The notes: generated by a model from the sequence alone, not told the origin. A stretch of 64,000 nucleotides of DNA from Gluconacetobacter tumulisoli (GCF_014174155.1 NZ_JABEQM010000005.1:124001-188000), one strand, 5' to 3'; shown: positions 25,898 to 34,648, counted from the stretch's first letter. Translations and numbers: made by a program.

Positions 25898-28183
25898 TTA
25901 TCGTCCCGTCGGCTGCGGCTTGATCAGATGATCCTGCACCGGTTCCCATACGCCGTTCTTCTTCAGGATCGCCTTCAGCGTCCCGTCCGCGCGCATCGCC
26001 TCCAGCGTCGTGTTCAACGCGGCCAGCAGGTCGGTGCAGGCCGGGCGCACCACGATTCCCTCGTCGCCCAGATAGTATGGCGACGCGCGCTCCGCCTCCC
26101 GCCAGGCCGGCTTGGCCTGGTAGAAGAGCGGATCGCCGACAATGCGCAGGCTCTTGAACTCGTCCTTGTGGGACAGCAGGGAATCCTGGTCGAGGACAAC
26201 GGCGTCGATCTGGCCGTTTCGCAAGGCCATGAACGGATCACCCCAGTTATTGTAATCCGAGACCGACGCCCCGTACCCCTGCGCCACCAGACCGTGCGCG
26301 ACCATGGAATCGGTCGATCCGACGACCGAGCCCAGGATCTTGCCCCGCAGATCGTCCATGGTCCGGATCGGTGAGTCGCCCAGCACGATCACGTGGTCGT
26401 ACAGGCGGAAATAGGGCGCGGAAAACAGCACGTTTCCGTCGATGATACGTTCCTGCGTGATCGCGATGTCCGACAGCACGATGTCCCACCGGCGGGCCTT
26501 CAGGCCCGGGATAAGGGTCGGCCATTCGGTGGGGATGAAACGGGCCCGGGAGACGTCCATCCGGCGCGCGATTTCAAAGAACAGGTCGGCGGTTACACCG
26601 TGATATCCACCCTCCCGGTCCTGCCACAGCGCGATCCGGTCGCCCAGCAGGCCGGTCCCGGACGTCAGCACGCCCGCCCGCCTGACATCGTCCAGGCATC
26701 CGGCGCCCGCCCGCGTAGCGGGCAGCAGCAGTCCGGCCAGGAGGACGACCGTCCAGACCCGCCGTCCGTCCCATCCGTCCGCCCCGGAAGGGGCAAAGAC
26801 GCGCAGCAGCCACAGATAGGCCGGCGTGGTCAGCGACAGCCCCACGATCCATGAGATATCCACTCCGTGCAGCAGCGGCACCGCCGGCCCGGTATAATAT
26901 CCGTTCGTCATGAACGGGAACTGCACCACCAGCCCGAACCCGTAGGCCAACAAGGCGGCGACGTTGAAGCGCCCGTAGATGCCGCCATCGGCACGAAAGA
27001 ACGAGGCCACGTCATACGCGCCCCGCCGGACCAGATAGTAATCCACCAGATTGACCGCCGTCCACGGCACCAGGAACGCCATCAGCATTTCGAGGAAAGC
27101 GGTATAGGACTGGAAGAAATGCCGTTCCGCCAGCAGCGCGACCCCCAGCGACAGCAGCAGGATGGCCGCCGTCAGCCCCAGCCGGACGGCCCGGCCGGGG
27201 CGCCAGCCGGCGACGAAGGTCTGGATGATCGTGATGCTCGACAGGGCGGCACAATAGATGTTCATGGCGGTCGAGATCGCGATGCCGAGTGCAAGCACAC
27301 TCAGGACCGGTACCGCATGTGGCGACACCAGGCCCGCCAGCGATCCGGTCACGTCATCCTGCCGTACGAATGGCCCCAGCAGCGCGCCGACCACCATGGG
27401 CAGGACCGACCCGGTGACGCTGCCGGCATAGCACGCGGCGAACGCCCGCCGGCCGCCATCCGTCGTGGCCGGCAGGTAACGCGAGGAATCGGACACGTTC
27501 GGCGCATAGGCGATCTGCCACAGCGCCGCGGTCGACAGCGCCCCCAGGAATCCCAGGAACGACCCATGCCGGGGCAACGCCGCCAGGTGCGCCAGCAGCG
27601 GCAGGCCCCGCGCCAGCGCATACAGGATCGCCAGCCCGCCCAGCCAGGTCAGGACGCGCGCGCCGGCATGGATGCCGCGATAGCCGAAGATGGTCGGCGC
27701 CATGCTGCACACGCCGATGGCCAGGACCGCCGGAACACGCCCCAGGCCCGGCAGCGCCACGCGCAGCGTCTCGCCGCCCAGGACGAGGTTCGACGCCGTG
27801 AAGCCCAGATACATCAGGGTGGCCAGGACCATGATCGGCACGGCACCCACCGATCCGAACTGACCCCGTGTCTGGACCATCTGCGGCACGCCCAGCATAG
27901 GCCCCTGCGCCGCATGCAGCGCCATCACGACACCGCCGACCAGACTGCCTAGCACGATGGCCAGCAGCGCCGGGCCGATCGACAGGCCGAACAGGCCGGT
28001 GGACAGCGCCCCTGTGACGATCGTCAGCATCATCATGTTCGACCCGCACCAGACGGTGAACAGGTCGCGGGTCCGGCCGTGACGCCGGTCATGGGGAATG
28101 GGAAAGATCGTCTCGGCCTCGATGACCGGGCCGGCGGGGGAATCGCCTGGGGCGCCGGCAACGGGGCGGGACGACGCCGTCAT
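25898..28183 (-). CDS. Chimera: NCS1 permease fused to a family 3 solute-binding domain
   Basis: A single uninterrupted 761-residue frame. Residues 30-465 are a nucleobase:cation symporter-1 (cytosine/allantoin/hydantoin permease) with about twelve helices. After a short basic linker (RR at 474-475) comes one more hydrophobic stretch (476-493), which resembles a signal peptide, then residues 496-745 form a bacterial extracellular solute-binding protein of family 3 (GVTADLFFEIARRM, WDIVLSDIAITQER and GQIDAVVLDQDSLL are recognisable). By the positive-inside rule the extra helix would put the binding domain in the periplasm, tethered to the symporter. There is no stop or good start codon at the junction. 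The ATGA start overlaps the Rieske gene, and the ABC permease follows four bases later. Both halves look full length. Confidence 0.88.
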   Translation of the reverse strand: MTASSRPVAGAPGDSPAGPVIEAETIFPIPHDRRHGRTRDLFTVWCGSNMMMLTIVTGALSTGLFGLSIGPALLAIVLGSLVGGVVMALHAAQGPMLGVPQMVQTRGQFGSVGAVPIMVLATLMYLGFTASNLVLGGETLRVALPGLGRVPAVLAIGVCSMAPTIFGYRGIHAGARVLTWLGGLAILYALARGLPLLAHLAALPRHGSFLGFLGALSTAALWQIAYAPNVSDSSRYLPATTDGGRRAFAACYAGSVTGSVLPMVVGALLGPFVRQDDVTGSLAGLVSPHAVPVLSVLALGIAISTAMNIYCAALSSITIIQTFVAGWRPGRAVRLGLTAAILLLSLGVALLAERHFFQSYTAFLEMLMAFLVPWTAVNLVDYYLVRRGAYDVASFFRADGGIYGRFNVAALLAYGFGLVVQFPFMTNGYYTGPAVPLLHGVDISWIVGLSLTTPAYLWLLRVFAPSGADGWDGRRVWTVVLLAGLLLPATRAGAGCLDDVRRAGVLTSGTGLLGDRIALWQDREGGYHGVTADLFFEIARRMDVSRARFIPTEWPTLIPGLKARRWDIVLSDIAITQERIIDGNVLFSAPYFRLYDHVIVLGDSPIRTMDDLRGKILGSVVGSTDSMVAHGLVAQGYGASVSDYNNWGDPFMALRNGQIDAVVLDQDSLLSHKDEFKSLRIVGDPLFYQAKPAWREAERASPYYLGDEGIVVRPACTDLLAALNTTLEAMRADGTLKAILKKNGVWEPVQDHLIKPQPTGR

Positions 28184-29340
28184 GCCCCGCCGGCCGGTCC
28201 GGACGCAGGATCGAAACCGACCGTCCGCCCGGCAAGATACCGGGTGAAATCATACAGCGGCCGTTCCAGGTGGGACAGCCGGCCCGGCGTCGCCCGGGTG
28301 GCCTGCATGCCGCGGAACACCTTTTCGGTGCAGCGGCGATCCTCGACATTGACGGCGTCCAGCAGCGCCTTCAACGCCGCAACGTACTCCTGCCCCTGGG
28401 GATCGTCGATGAATTCGGGCGACAGGCCGCCACCGAAGATCATCCTGACCTTGCCCACGCCCTCGGGATGGAGGGACAGGTACCAGAAATAACCGGGGGT
28501 CAGCGTGATCAGGTGCGACGGATAGATGGTGATCAGGCCGGTGGTCCGGCGCCAGTGCCCGGTCAGCCGCGTATTGGCGGGATGGGCATTACCGATCGCC
28601 AGCGACGCTTCCTTGGTGATCCAATGGTAGTTGAATGCCGCAAGGCCGGGCGGGCAGTCCATTTCCTCCAGCTTCGAATGCGGGCCGACGGTGCGCGCAT
28701 GGCAAACCGGCAAATGGTAGCTTTCCATGAAATTCTCGGCCAGGATCTTCCAATTGGTGTCCCAGACATGGGTTTCCCGAAAGCATTCGACGTACCGCTC
28801 CATGCCGTAGGGCGCGATCATCTGCTCCAGAGGGCGCAGGCGGTCCGCCACCGGCACCGCGTCGGCGTCCAGCGTCACATAGATCCAGCCCAGCCAGTCC
28901 TCGCACCGGATGTCGGGCAGCCGGTACTCGTCCTTGCAGAAACCCGGGCGCCCGTTCATCAGCGGCGCGCCCCGCATCGTGCCGTCCAGATTGTACGACC
29001 AGGCATGATAGGGACAGACGATGGCCCGGACGTTCCCCGCGCCCTCCAGCAAGGTGGACATGCGGTGCAGGCAGACATTCGACATTGCCCGCAACCGTCC
29101 GTCCCGGTCGCGCAGGACGATGATGGGCTGCCCCGCGATCTCGCAGGTCAGGTAATCGCCGGCCATCGCCAGCGCGGATGCCCGCCCGACGCAGATCCAT
29201 TCCCGCGCGAAGATCGTCTCGACCTCGCGCGCCAGGAACGCCTCGCTCGTATAGGGCTCGGGGGACATGGCGACCGCCTCGTCGAACGGACGCGACGCCG
29301 TCCGCAGCAGGGCCGTCCCGGCCGGATCCATGAAGGTCAT
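28180..29340 (-). CDS. Rieske non-heme iron oxygenase, alpha subunit
   Basis: A 386-residue aromatic-ring-hydroxylating-type oxygenase. The Rieske [2Fe-2S] ligands are C90, H92, C109 and H112. The mononuclear iron ligands are H209 and H214 in ESYHLPVCH. The residue bridging the two centres, Asp in most members (D205-x2-H208 in naphthalene dioxygenase), is Glu206 here, as reported for carnitine oxygenase CntA. This hints at a quaternary-ammonium or similar polar N-substrate rather than an arene. I chose ATG 29340 (GGAG upstream); an in-frame start at 29412 would overlap the monooxygenase gene. It needs a reductase that is not in this operon. It overlaps the NCS1 chimera by ATGA. Confidence 0.9.
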   Translation of the reverse strand: MTFMDPAGTALLRTASRPFDEAVAMSPEPYTSEAFLAREVETIFAREWICVGRASALAMAGDYLTCEIAGQPIIVLRDRDGRLRAMSNVCLHRMSTLLEGAGNVRAIVCPYHAWSYNLDGTMRGAPLMNGRPGFCKDEYRLPDIRCEDWLGWIYVTLDADAVPVADRLRPLEQMIAPYGMERYVECFRETHVWDTNWKILAENFMESYHLPVCHARTVGPHSKLEEMDCPPGLAAFNYHWITKEASLAIGNAHPANTRLTGHWRRTTGLITIYPSHLITLTPGYFWYLSLHPEGVGKVRMIFGGGLSPEFIDDPQGQEYVAALKALLDAVNVEDRRCTEKVFRGMQATRATPGRLSHLERPLYDFTRYLAGRTVGFDPASGPAGGA

Positions 29341-29395
29341 GAGGTGCGCTCCGTCACAAGGGATGCAGGCAGACAGTTCCGGCATGGGACCATGA

Positions 29396-30733
29396 TCAGT
29401 CCGCAGGCGCATGGCGGTTGCGCGGACGGGCCAGCCCCAGATTCTCGCGCAGGGTCGTGCCCTGGTAGTCGGTGCGGAACAGTCCGCGCCGCTGCAGCTC
29501 CGGCACCACCTTTTCCGTGATGTCGGTCAGGCTTTCCGGCAGGACCGGCAGCGCCATCATGAATCCGTCGCTGGCGCCGGCCGCAACCCATTCCTCCATC
29601 CGGTCGGCGATCTGCCGGGCGGTGCCGTAGAAGATCGCCTTGCTGCGGTTGTAGCGCTTGCAGACCTGGCGCAAGGTCAGGCCCTGGCGGATCAGTCCGG
29701 CGATTTCCTGAAAATAGACCTGATGGAAATTAGATTTTTCCGGAATCCGATGCTCCGGAACCGGTTCGTCCAACGGCAGGTCGGACAAATCGGTTTCCAG
29801 GTCGGTCTTCAGGTACATCAGCCCGATATCGATATGGATCATCTCCTGCCAGGCGGCCCATTTCTCGCGCGCATGCTCCTCGCTCTCGCCCAGGACGATG
29901 GACACGCCGGACAGCACCTTCAGTTCGTCCGGATGACGGCCGTGGCGCGGCATGCGTCCCTTCAGGTCCTGGTAGAATGCCACGGCCTCGGACATCGAGG
30001 CCCCGGTTCCGAACACCACCTCGGCGGTCCGCGCCGCGAATTCCCTGCCGGTTTCCGATGCCCCCGCCTGGAAGATGACCGGCTGCCCCTGCGGCGAGCG
30101 CGCCATGTTCAACCCGCCCTGCACCCGGAAGAATTCACCCTGGTGGTCCAGGACATGGAATTTCTTCGGGTCGAACATCCGCACGTTCGTCTTGTCGTGG
30201 ATGAAGGCGTCGTCTTCCCAGGTGTCCCACAAGGCCTGCACGACGCCCAGGAATTCCCCGGCCCGGTCATAGCGCCGATGATGCGGCGGCAACGCGTCCA
30301 GGCCGAAATTGCGCGCGGCGTAATCGTTGGCGGTGGTCACGACGTTCCACGCGGCGCGGCCATGGCTGATATGGTCCAGCGACGCGAACAGGCGGGCGAT
30401 ATTATAGGGTTCATAGAAGCTGGTGGAGGCCGTGGCGCCAAGGCCGATATGCGACGTCGATCCGGCGATGGCCGACAGCAGGGTGATCGGCTCCATCATG
30501 TTCATGTAGAGCGGCGCCCGCGTCCAGGCGTCGAGGTTTTCGGTCCGCGCCGCCGGCGTATCGGCCAGGAAGAAGAAATCCAGCTTTCCCCGTTCCGCCG
30601 TCTGGACGATGCGGCGGAAATAATCGATGTCGGTCGCCGCCCCATCCTGCGCGCCGGGCATCAGCCACGCCGCGGAATGATAGCCGTTGGCCTCGAACAG
30701 GCCGCCCAGAACGATATGTCGTCGCGCACCCAA
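29396..30733 (-). CDS. NtaA/SnaA/DszA-type FMN-dependent monooxygenase
   Basis: A 445-residue bacterial luciferase-like flavin monooxygenase of the long NtaA/SnaA/DszA branch, which hydroxylates N- or S-containing compounds using FMNH2 supplied by a reductase. Typical segments are GYHSAAWLMP near the start, GKLDFFFLADTPA, AWNVVTTANDYAARNFG and VIFQAGASETGREFAA. The start is TTG 30733 with GGAGGAG seven bases upstream (no ATG fits the family N-terminus). It is the first gene of the Rieske, NCS1 chimera and ABC operon. The substrate is probably a small nitrogenous or chelator-like molecule. No flavin reductase gene adjoins it. Confidence 0.92.
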   Translation of the reverse strand: MGARRHIVLGGLFEANGYHSAAWLMPGAQDGAATDIDYFRRIVQTAERGKLDFFFLADTPAARTENLDAWTRAPLYMNMMEPITLLSAIAGSTSHIGLGATASTSFYEPYNIARLFASLDHISHGRAAWNVVTTANDYAARNFGLDALPPHHRRYDRAGEFLGVVQALWDTWEDDAFIHDKTNVRMFDPKKFHVLDHQGEFFRVQGGLNMARSPQGQPVIFQAGASETGREFAARTAEVVFGTGASMSEAVAFYQDLKGRMPRHGRHPDELKVLSGVSIVLGESEEHAREKWAAWQEMIHIDIGLMYLKTDLETDLSDLPLDEPVPEHRIPEKSNFHQVYFQEIAGLIRQGLTLRQVCKRYNRSKAIFYGTARQIADRMEEWVAAGASDGFMMALPVLPESLTDITEKVVPELQRRGLFRTDYQGTTLRENLGLARPRNRHAPAD

Positions 30734-30747
30734 TATGCTGCTCCTCC

Positions 30748-30921
30748 AGAGGCTGGTTTAACATTCGCCCTTTCGACGATCAGACGCGGTTTGCCCACGC
30801 TTCTCGGCGGGCGGCGGACAGACCGCTTCGCTCCGATGCGCGAAAATCACGCCGGGCATGCCGTTGCACGGCACTCTTGCCCAACAGGACGCCCAACAGG
30901 ACGAATGTTAAACCAGCCTCT
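30748..30921. repeat. 174-base stretch bounded by perfect 20-bp inverted repeats
   Basis: The 20 bases at 30748-30767 are exactly the reverse complement of those at 30902-30921, with 134 bases between. The left arm abuts the ribosome-binding site of the flavin monooxygenase; the right arm begins 24 bases after the aldolase stop. Inside, CCCAACAGGACG is repeated twice in tandem (30880-30903). No coding capacity and no clear target-site duplication. It could be a MITE-like remnant with terminal inverted repeats or a long-loop regulatory structure. Confidence 0.65.
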
Positions 30922-30945
30922 CAGGCGTGTAGCGCCTGCGGGGCG

Positions 30946-31677
30946 TCAGTCGGCGTAGGACGGATCCTCGTGGTCGAGAATCCGCTTCATTTCCTCGAAA
31001 TGGGCGATGGAGAAATCGCGGATGCCTTCCCAGTCGCGGGCGGTCTTTTCCGCCACGTCGTCGTCCAGGATCTTCAGCGGCTGGCCCGTGGCATAGGCGG
31101 TGACCAGGATCTGGCAGGCCCGTTCCAGGGTATAGATATCGTCGAAGGCCTCGCCGACCGTCGGCGCGGTGACCAGCACGCCGTGATTGCCCATCATCAG
31201 CCGCGACCGGTTGCCCAGCAGGCCGGCCAGGCGCGCGCCCTCGGCCCCCGTATCGGCCATGCCGCCATACAGCGTGTCCGTGGCGACCCGGTTGAAATAG
31301 CGCGCGGTGTTCTGCTCGATCGGCTTGATGGCCGGGTCCGCGAGGCAGGCGATGGTGGTGGCATGGACCGGATGCAGGTGCATGGCCACGCGCACCTGCG
31401 GCAGCAGGCGATGGATCTGGCCGTGGATGGCCCAGGCCGTCGGATCGATGTCGGCGCGATGACGCGCGTCCTCGTCCTCGGCATCCAGCAGCACCAGGTC
31501 GCTGGCCCGGATGCGCGAAAAATGCCGCCATTTCGGGTTCAGCAGGAACCACCGGCCATCCGGAGACACCGCCGCGCTGAAATGATTGGCGACGGCTTCA
31601 TGCAGGCCAAGCCGCGCCACGATGCGAAACGCTGCCGCGAGGTCGACGCGGATCCGGCCTTCGTCCTGTAAGGTCAT
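30946..31677 (-). CDS. Class II aldolase/adducin family protein
   Basis: A 243-residue zinc-dependent class II aldolase-fold protein (fuculose-phosphate aldolase/RhaD/adducin head family). The zinc histidines are likely in MHLHPVHATT, with the later GNHGVLV loop and a C-terminal region as in non-sugar-phosphate members. I chose ATG 31677; the frame is open for another kilobase upstream but only through the glycosyltransferase gene. It may be a decarboxylase or aldolase acting on a product of the adjacent oxygenases, but the inverted repeat between them suggests separate transcription. Confidence 0.85.
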   Translation of the reverse strand: MTLQDEGRIRVDLAAAFRIVARLGLHEAVANHFSAAVSPDGRWFLLNPKWRHFSRIRASDLVLLDAEDEDARHRADIDPTAWAIHGQIHRLLPQVRVAMHLHPVHATTIACLADPAIKPIEQNTARYFNRVATDTLYGGMADTGAEGARLAGLLGNRSRLMMGNHGVLVTAPTVGEAFDDIYTLERACQILVTAYATGQPLKILDDDVAEKTARDWEGIRDFSIAHFEEMKRILDHEDPSYAD

Positions 31678-31751
31678 GCCCTGCTCTTGTCCTGCCCTGC
31701 GACAGGATGAACGGAGGCACGGCGACAGGTAAACCCGGTTTTTCCGATCCA

Positions 31752-32960
31752 TTACCTCGCCGAATCGGTTGCAGTGCCTCCATCGGAGAGCAGACACGCA
31801 GGCGAAGGTGCCTGCCACCCGCCCCGCTGCGCCGGCCTGATGGCGTCGGGTCGCGCCCGCATCATGGCGTCGTGCTGCGCCCGGGCGATGGCGTCGAGAA
31901 ACATCCGCGCGCAGGCATCCCAGCCGAACCGCGCCACATATGCACGGCACATCGCCCGGTCGCCATGCAGGGCCGCCAGCACGTTGCGCCGCAGATCCGG
32001 GCCGATCGCACCGACCGGCGACACCCCGGGGGGCAGGATGTCGCGCGGCCCCGTCACGTCGAAGGCCGCGACGGGCAGGCCGCAGGACAGGGCCTCGAGA
32101 ATCACCAGGCCGAACGTGTCCGTCAGGCTGGGAAAGACGAATACGTCGCTGGCGGCATAGGCGGCCGACAGATCGGCCCCATCCAGATAGCCCGTGAACA
32201 CCGCATCGGGATAACGCGCCGCCAGGCCCGTGCGGTCGGGCCCGTCGCCGACGACGATCTTGGTTCCCGGTACATCCAGGTCGAGAAACGCCGTCAAATT
32301 CTTCTCGACCGCCACCCGCCCGACATAGAGCAGATAGGGGCCTTTCACCCCGAACCGCGTGTGCCAGTCGCACCCCGCCTGGCCGGGCCGGAACCGGTGG
32401 GCATCCACACCCCGCGTCCAGCATTCCAGATGACGAAACCCCCGGTCGCCCAGCGCACGCAGCAGGCTGGGCGTCGGCACCAGGGTCAGGGCCGCGGCGC
32501 CATGGAACCAGCGCAGGAACCGGTAGGGCAGCCCCGTCGGAAACCCCGTCCTGGCCTGGATATATTCGGGAAAGCGCGTGTGAAAGGATGTTGTGAAGCA
32601 GCGATGGTTGCGGATCGCCCATCGCCGGGCCGCCAGGCCGAGCGGCCCTTCGGTCACCAGATGGAGCGCATCGGGGCGAAAATCCTCGATCATCCGGGCC
32701 AGGCGTCGGCCGGGCAGGACGCTCAACCGGATCTCGGGATAGGTCGGACACGGCACGGTACGGAACAGATGCGGCCCTACGACCGCCACCGTCCGGCCCG
32801 CCGCGCGCAACTCCTCGGCCAGGCGCGATACCGTCCGGACGACCCCGTTGACCTGGGGATACCAGGCATCCGTCACGATCAGGATACGTACAGGCGACGG
32901 ACGTGTCGCCCGCCCCGACAAGCGGTCCGGCGCCATGACGTGCGACACCCCGTCAGGCAT
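31752..32960 (-). CDS. GT4 family glycosyltransferase
   Basis: A 402-residue GT-B-fold glycosyltransferase of the MgtA-like group that transfers a sugar to a lipid or sugar acceptor at the inner membrane. Seen are DAWYPQVNGVVRTV near the N-terminus, TSFHTRFPEY, YVGRVAVEKN at the start of the second domain, VVGDGPDR and the donor-site segment DTFGLVILEALSCGLPVAAFD. The ATG at 32960 overlaps the stop of the LpxH-like phosphatase by eight bases, so the two are translated together. This phosphatase/glycosyltransferase pairing occurs in alphaproteobacterial envelope lipid loci. Donor and acceptor are unknown. Confidence 0.88.
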   Translation of the reverse strand: MPDGVSHVMAPDRLSGRATRPSPVRILIVTDAWYPQVNGVVRTVSRLAEELRAAGRTVAVVGPHLFRTVPCPTYPEIRLSVLPGRRLARMIEDFRPDALHLVTEGPLGLAARRWAIRNHRCFTTSFHTRFPEYIQARTGFPTGLPYRFLRWFHGAAALTLVPTPSLLRALGDRGFRHLECWTRGVDAHRFRPGQAGCDWHTRFGVKGPYLLYVGRVAVEKNLTAFLDLDVPGTKIVVGDGPDRTGLAARYPDAVFTGYLDGADLSAAYAASDVFVFPSLTDTFGLVILEALSCGLPVAAFDVTGPRDILPPGVSPVGAIGPDLRRNVLAALHGDRAMCRAYVARFGWDACARMFLDAIARAQHDAMMRARPDAIRPAQRGGWQAPSPACLLSDGGTATDSAR

Positions 32961-33780
32961 GGGCCGGAGACAGCACGGTCCCCAGGTGCCGCGGCGCGGC
33001 AACGCGCCACCGCACGTCCGTCATGTCCAGAAGCTGCATGCTGCCGTCATGATGTTCCACCAGCGCGCTGCAGCTTTCCACCCAGTCGCCGTCATTCATG
33101 TAGAGGATGCCGCCCACGTCCTTGATAACCGCATGGTGGATATGTCCGCAGATGACGCCGTCCATGCCACGCCGCCTGGCCTCGTCCGCCACCGCGGTCT
33201 CGAACCGGTCGATGGCCATGACGGCGCCCTTGACCTGCCGTTTCAGCCAGGCCGACAGCGAACGATAGGGCAGGCCCATCCGGCGGCGCACGATGTTGAA
33301 CCAGCGGTTGACGACCAGGGCGGCGGAATAGGCCCGGTCGCCCAGCACGGCCAGGAAGGGCGCGTAACGTACCACGCTGTCGAATTCGTCGCCGTGCAGC
33401 ACCAGGAATCGCTGCCCCGTGACCGTCACATGTTCGGCCTGTTCGCACAGGCGAATGCCCGCGACCTCCAGCCTGTGGGGAAGCCAGCGACGGAATATCT
33501 CGTCATGATTTCCGGGGATATAGAAAACCTCGGTCCCGCCGCGGGCCATGCGCAGGATCAGGTTCAGGACGTCATCGTGATGATCGTTCCAGAACCAGGA
33601 CCGTTTCAGTTTCCATCCGTCGACGATGTCGCCGACAAGATACAGCCGCCGGCAGGACAGGCCGCGCAGGAAATCGGCCAGAAGGTCGGCCCGGCAATCC
33701 CGCGTGCCCAGATGCACGTCGGACAGAAAGACGGCCCGATAATCGTGGGAGGGGATACGATCATGAAGAATCACGTTCAT
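32953..33780 (-). CDS. LpxH-like metallophosphoesterase (UDP-2,3-diacylglucosamine diphosphatase family)
   Basis: A 275-residue calcineurin-like phosphoesterase with a dinuclear metal site: SDVHLG, GDIVDGW, GNHDE, HGDEFD and GHIHHA in order. This matches the LpxH family, which splits UDP-diacylglucosamine to lipid X in lipid A synthesis, but also its paralogues of unrelated substrate in alphaproteobacteria (which mostly use LpxI). The partner glycosyltransferase overlaps its end. A role in envelope glycolipid metabolism is likely; true LpxH function is not certain. Confidence 0.85.
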   Translation of the reverse strand: MNVILHDRIPSHDYRAVFLSDVHLGTRDCRADLLADFLRGLSCRRLYLVGDIVDGWKLKRSWFWNDHHDDVLNLILRMARGGTEVFYIPGNHDEIFRRWLPHRLEVAGIRLCEQAEHVTVTGQRFLVLHGDEFDSVVRYAPFLAVLGDRAYSAALVVNRWFNIVRRRMGLPYRSLSAWLKRQVKGAVMAIDRFETAVADEARRRGMDGVICGHIHHAVIKDVGGILYMNDGDWVESCSALVEHHDGSMQLLDMTDVRWRVAAPRHLGTVLSPAHA

Positions 33781-33880
33781 CGCGGTCAGGCACCCCTGAT
33801 GAAAGACGGCCCCCTTCTAACCGTATCCATCCGTTTCTTTTGTGTATCTTTCGTGAAATCCCGAAAAAGGGCACGCGATG

Positions 33881-34648
33881 TCAGTCCTGCGGGCCGGCAA
33901 GCGCCCAGGGGATGACGGCGTCCTCCACCCGACGGACCTCCACCCCGTAGACGGCGCGCATGGCGGCATCCGTCAGCACGTCGGCCGGTTGGCCCTGCGC
34001 CACGACACGCCCCGCCCGCATCAGGACCAGCCGGTCGCAGAACCGCGCGGCCAGCATCAGGTCGTGCAGCACCACCACCAGCCCGGTGCCGCCGGCCGCC
34101 AGGCGGCGGAACGACGCCATGACCGCCAGGGCATGGGCCGGATCAAGGGCCGCGACCGGTTCGTCGGCCAGCAGGTACGCCGCCTCCACCGCCAGCGCCC
34201 GCGCCAGGCGCATGCGTGCGCGCTCGCCGCCCGACAGCTGGCTTCCGGGACGATCGCGCAGGGCCAGGAGGTCGGTTTCCGCCAGCGCCCGCGTGACGGC
34301 TGCGCTGTCGCGCGCGCGGTCCGGATGCCCGCGATGCGGCAGGCGGCCCAGCGCCACCAGGTCCGCGACGCGCATGGGCGGGGGCGGCACCTCGTCCTGC
34401 GGCAGGAAGGACAGGGTACGCGCCCGCCAGGTCCGCCCGGCCGTTGCCAGGGACCGGCCGTCCAGCACGATTTCGCCCTCGTCCGGGGCCTGCATGCCCC
34501 CCAGCACCCGCAGCAGCGTGCTCTTGCCCGCGCCGTTGGGGCCGATCAGGCCCACCAGTTCGCCCGGCGCGACCCGCACCGACGACGGGTGCAGGACCGC
34601 CCTCCCACCCAGCGACAGCGCGACGTCATGGGCGGCAAGACCGGTCAC
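33881..34648 (-). CDS. Cobalamin-type ABC transporter ATP-binding protein (BtuD/FecE family)
   Basis: A 255-residue ATPase of the B12/siderophore/heme uptake group: Walker A GPNGAGKST at residues 36-44, LSGGERAR signature, Walker B in YLLADEPVAALD and H-loop VVLHDLMLA. The start is GTG 34648, overlapping the permease stop by GTGA; the open frame extends further upstream only as a shadow. It is last in the minus-strand cobalamin uptake set controlled from the riboswitch side, so cobalamin or a corrinoid precursor is the likely cargo. Confidence 0.93.
   Translation of the reverse strand: MTGLAAHDVALSLGGRAVLHPSSVRVAPGELVGLIGPNGAGKSTLLRVLGGMQAPDEGEIVLDGRSLATAGRTWRARTLSFLPQDEVPPPPMRVADLVALGRLPHRGHPDRARDSAAVTRALAETDLLALRDRPGSQLSGGERARMRLARALAVEAAYLLADEPVAALDPAHALAVMASFRRLAAGGTGLVVVLHDLMLAARFCDRLVLMRAGRVVAQGQPADVLTDAAMRAVYGVEVRRVEDAVIPWALAGPQD

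Noticed and set aside
25898-28183. Two separate genes read as one through an assembly error
   Set aside because: No frame change or stop is seen at the junction, and no plausible start with a ribosome-binding site precedes the binding domain; still listed as the main thing to verify by resequencing.
30748-30921. Insertion sequence with transposase
   Set aside because: Only 174 bases and no coding capacity; at most a non-autonomous remnant.
31678-32751. Upstream extension of the class II aldolase frame
   Set aside because: It runs through the GT4 glycosyltransferase gene in another frame; similarity to aldolases starts only at about 31677.
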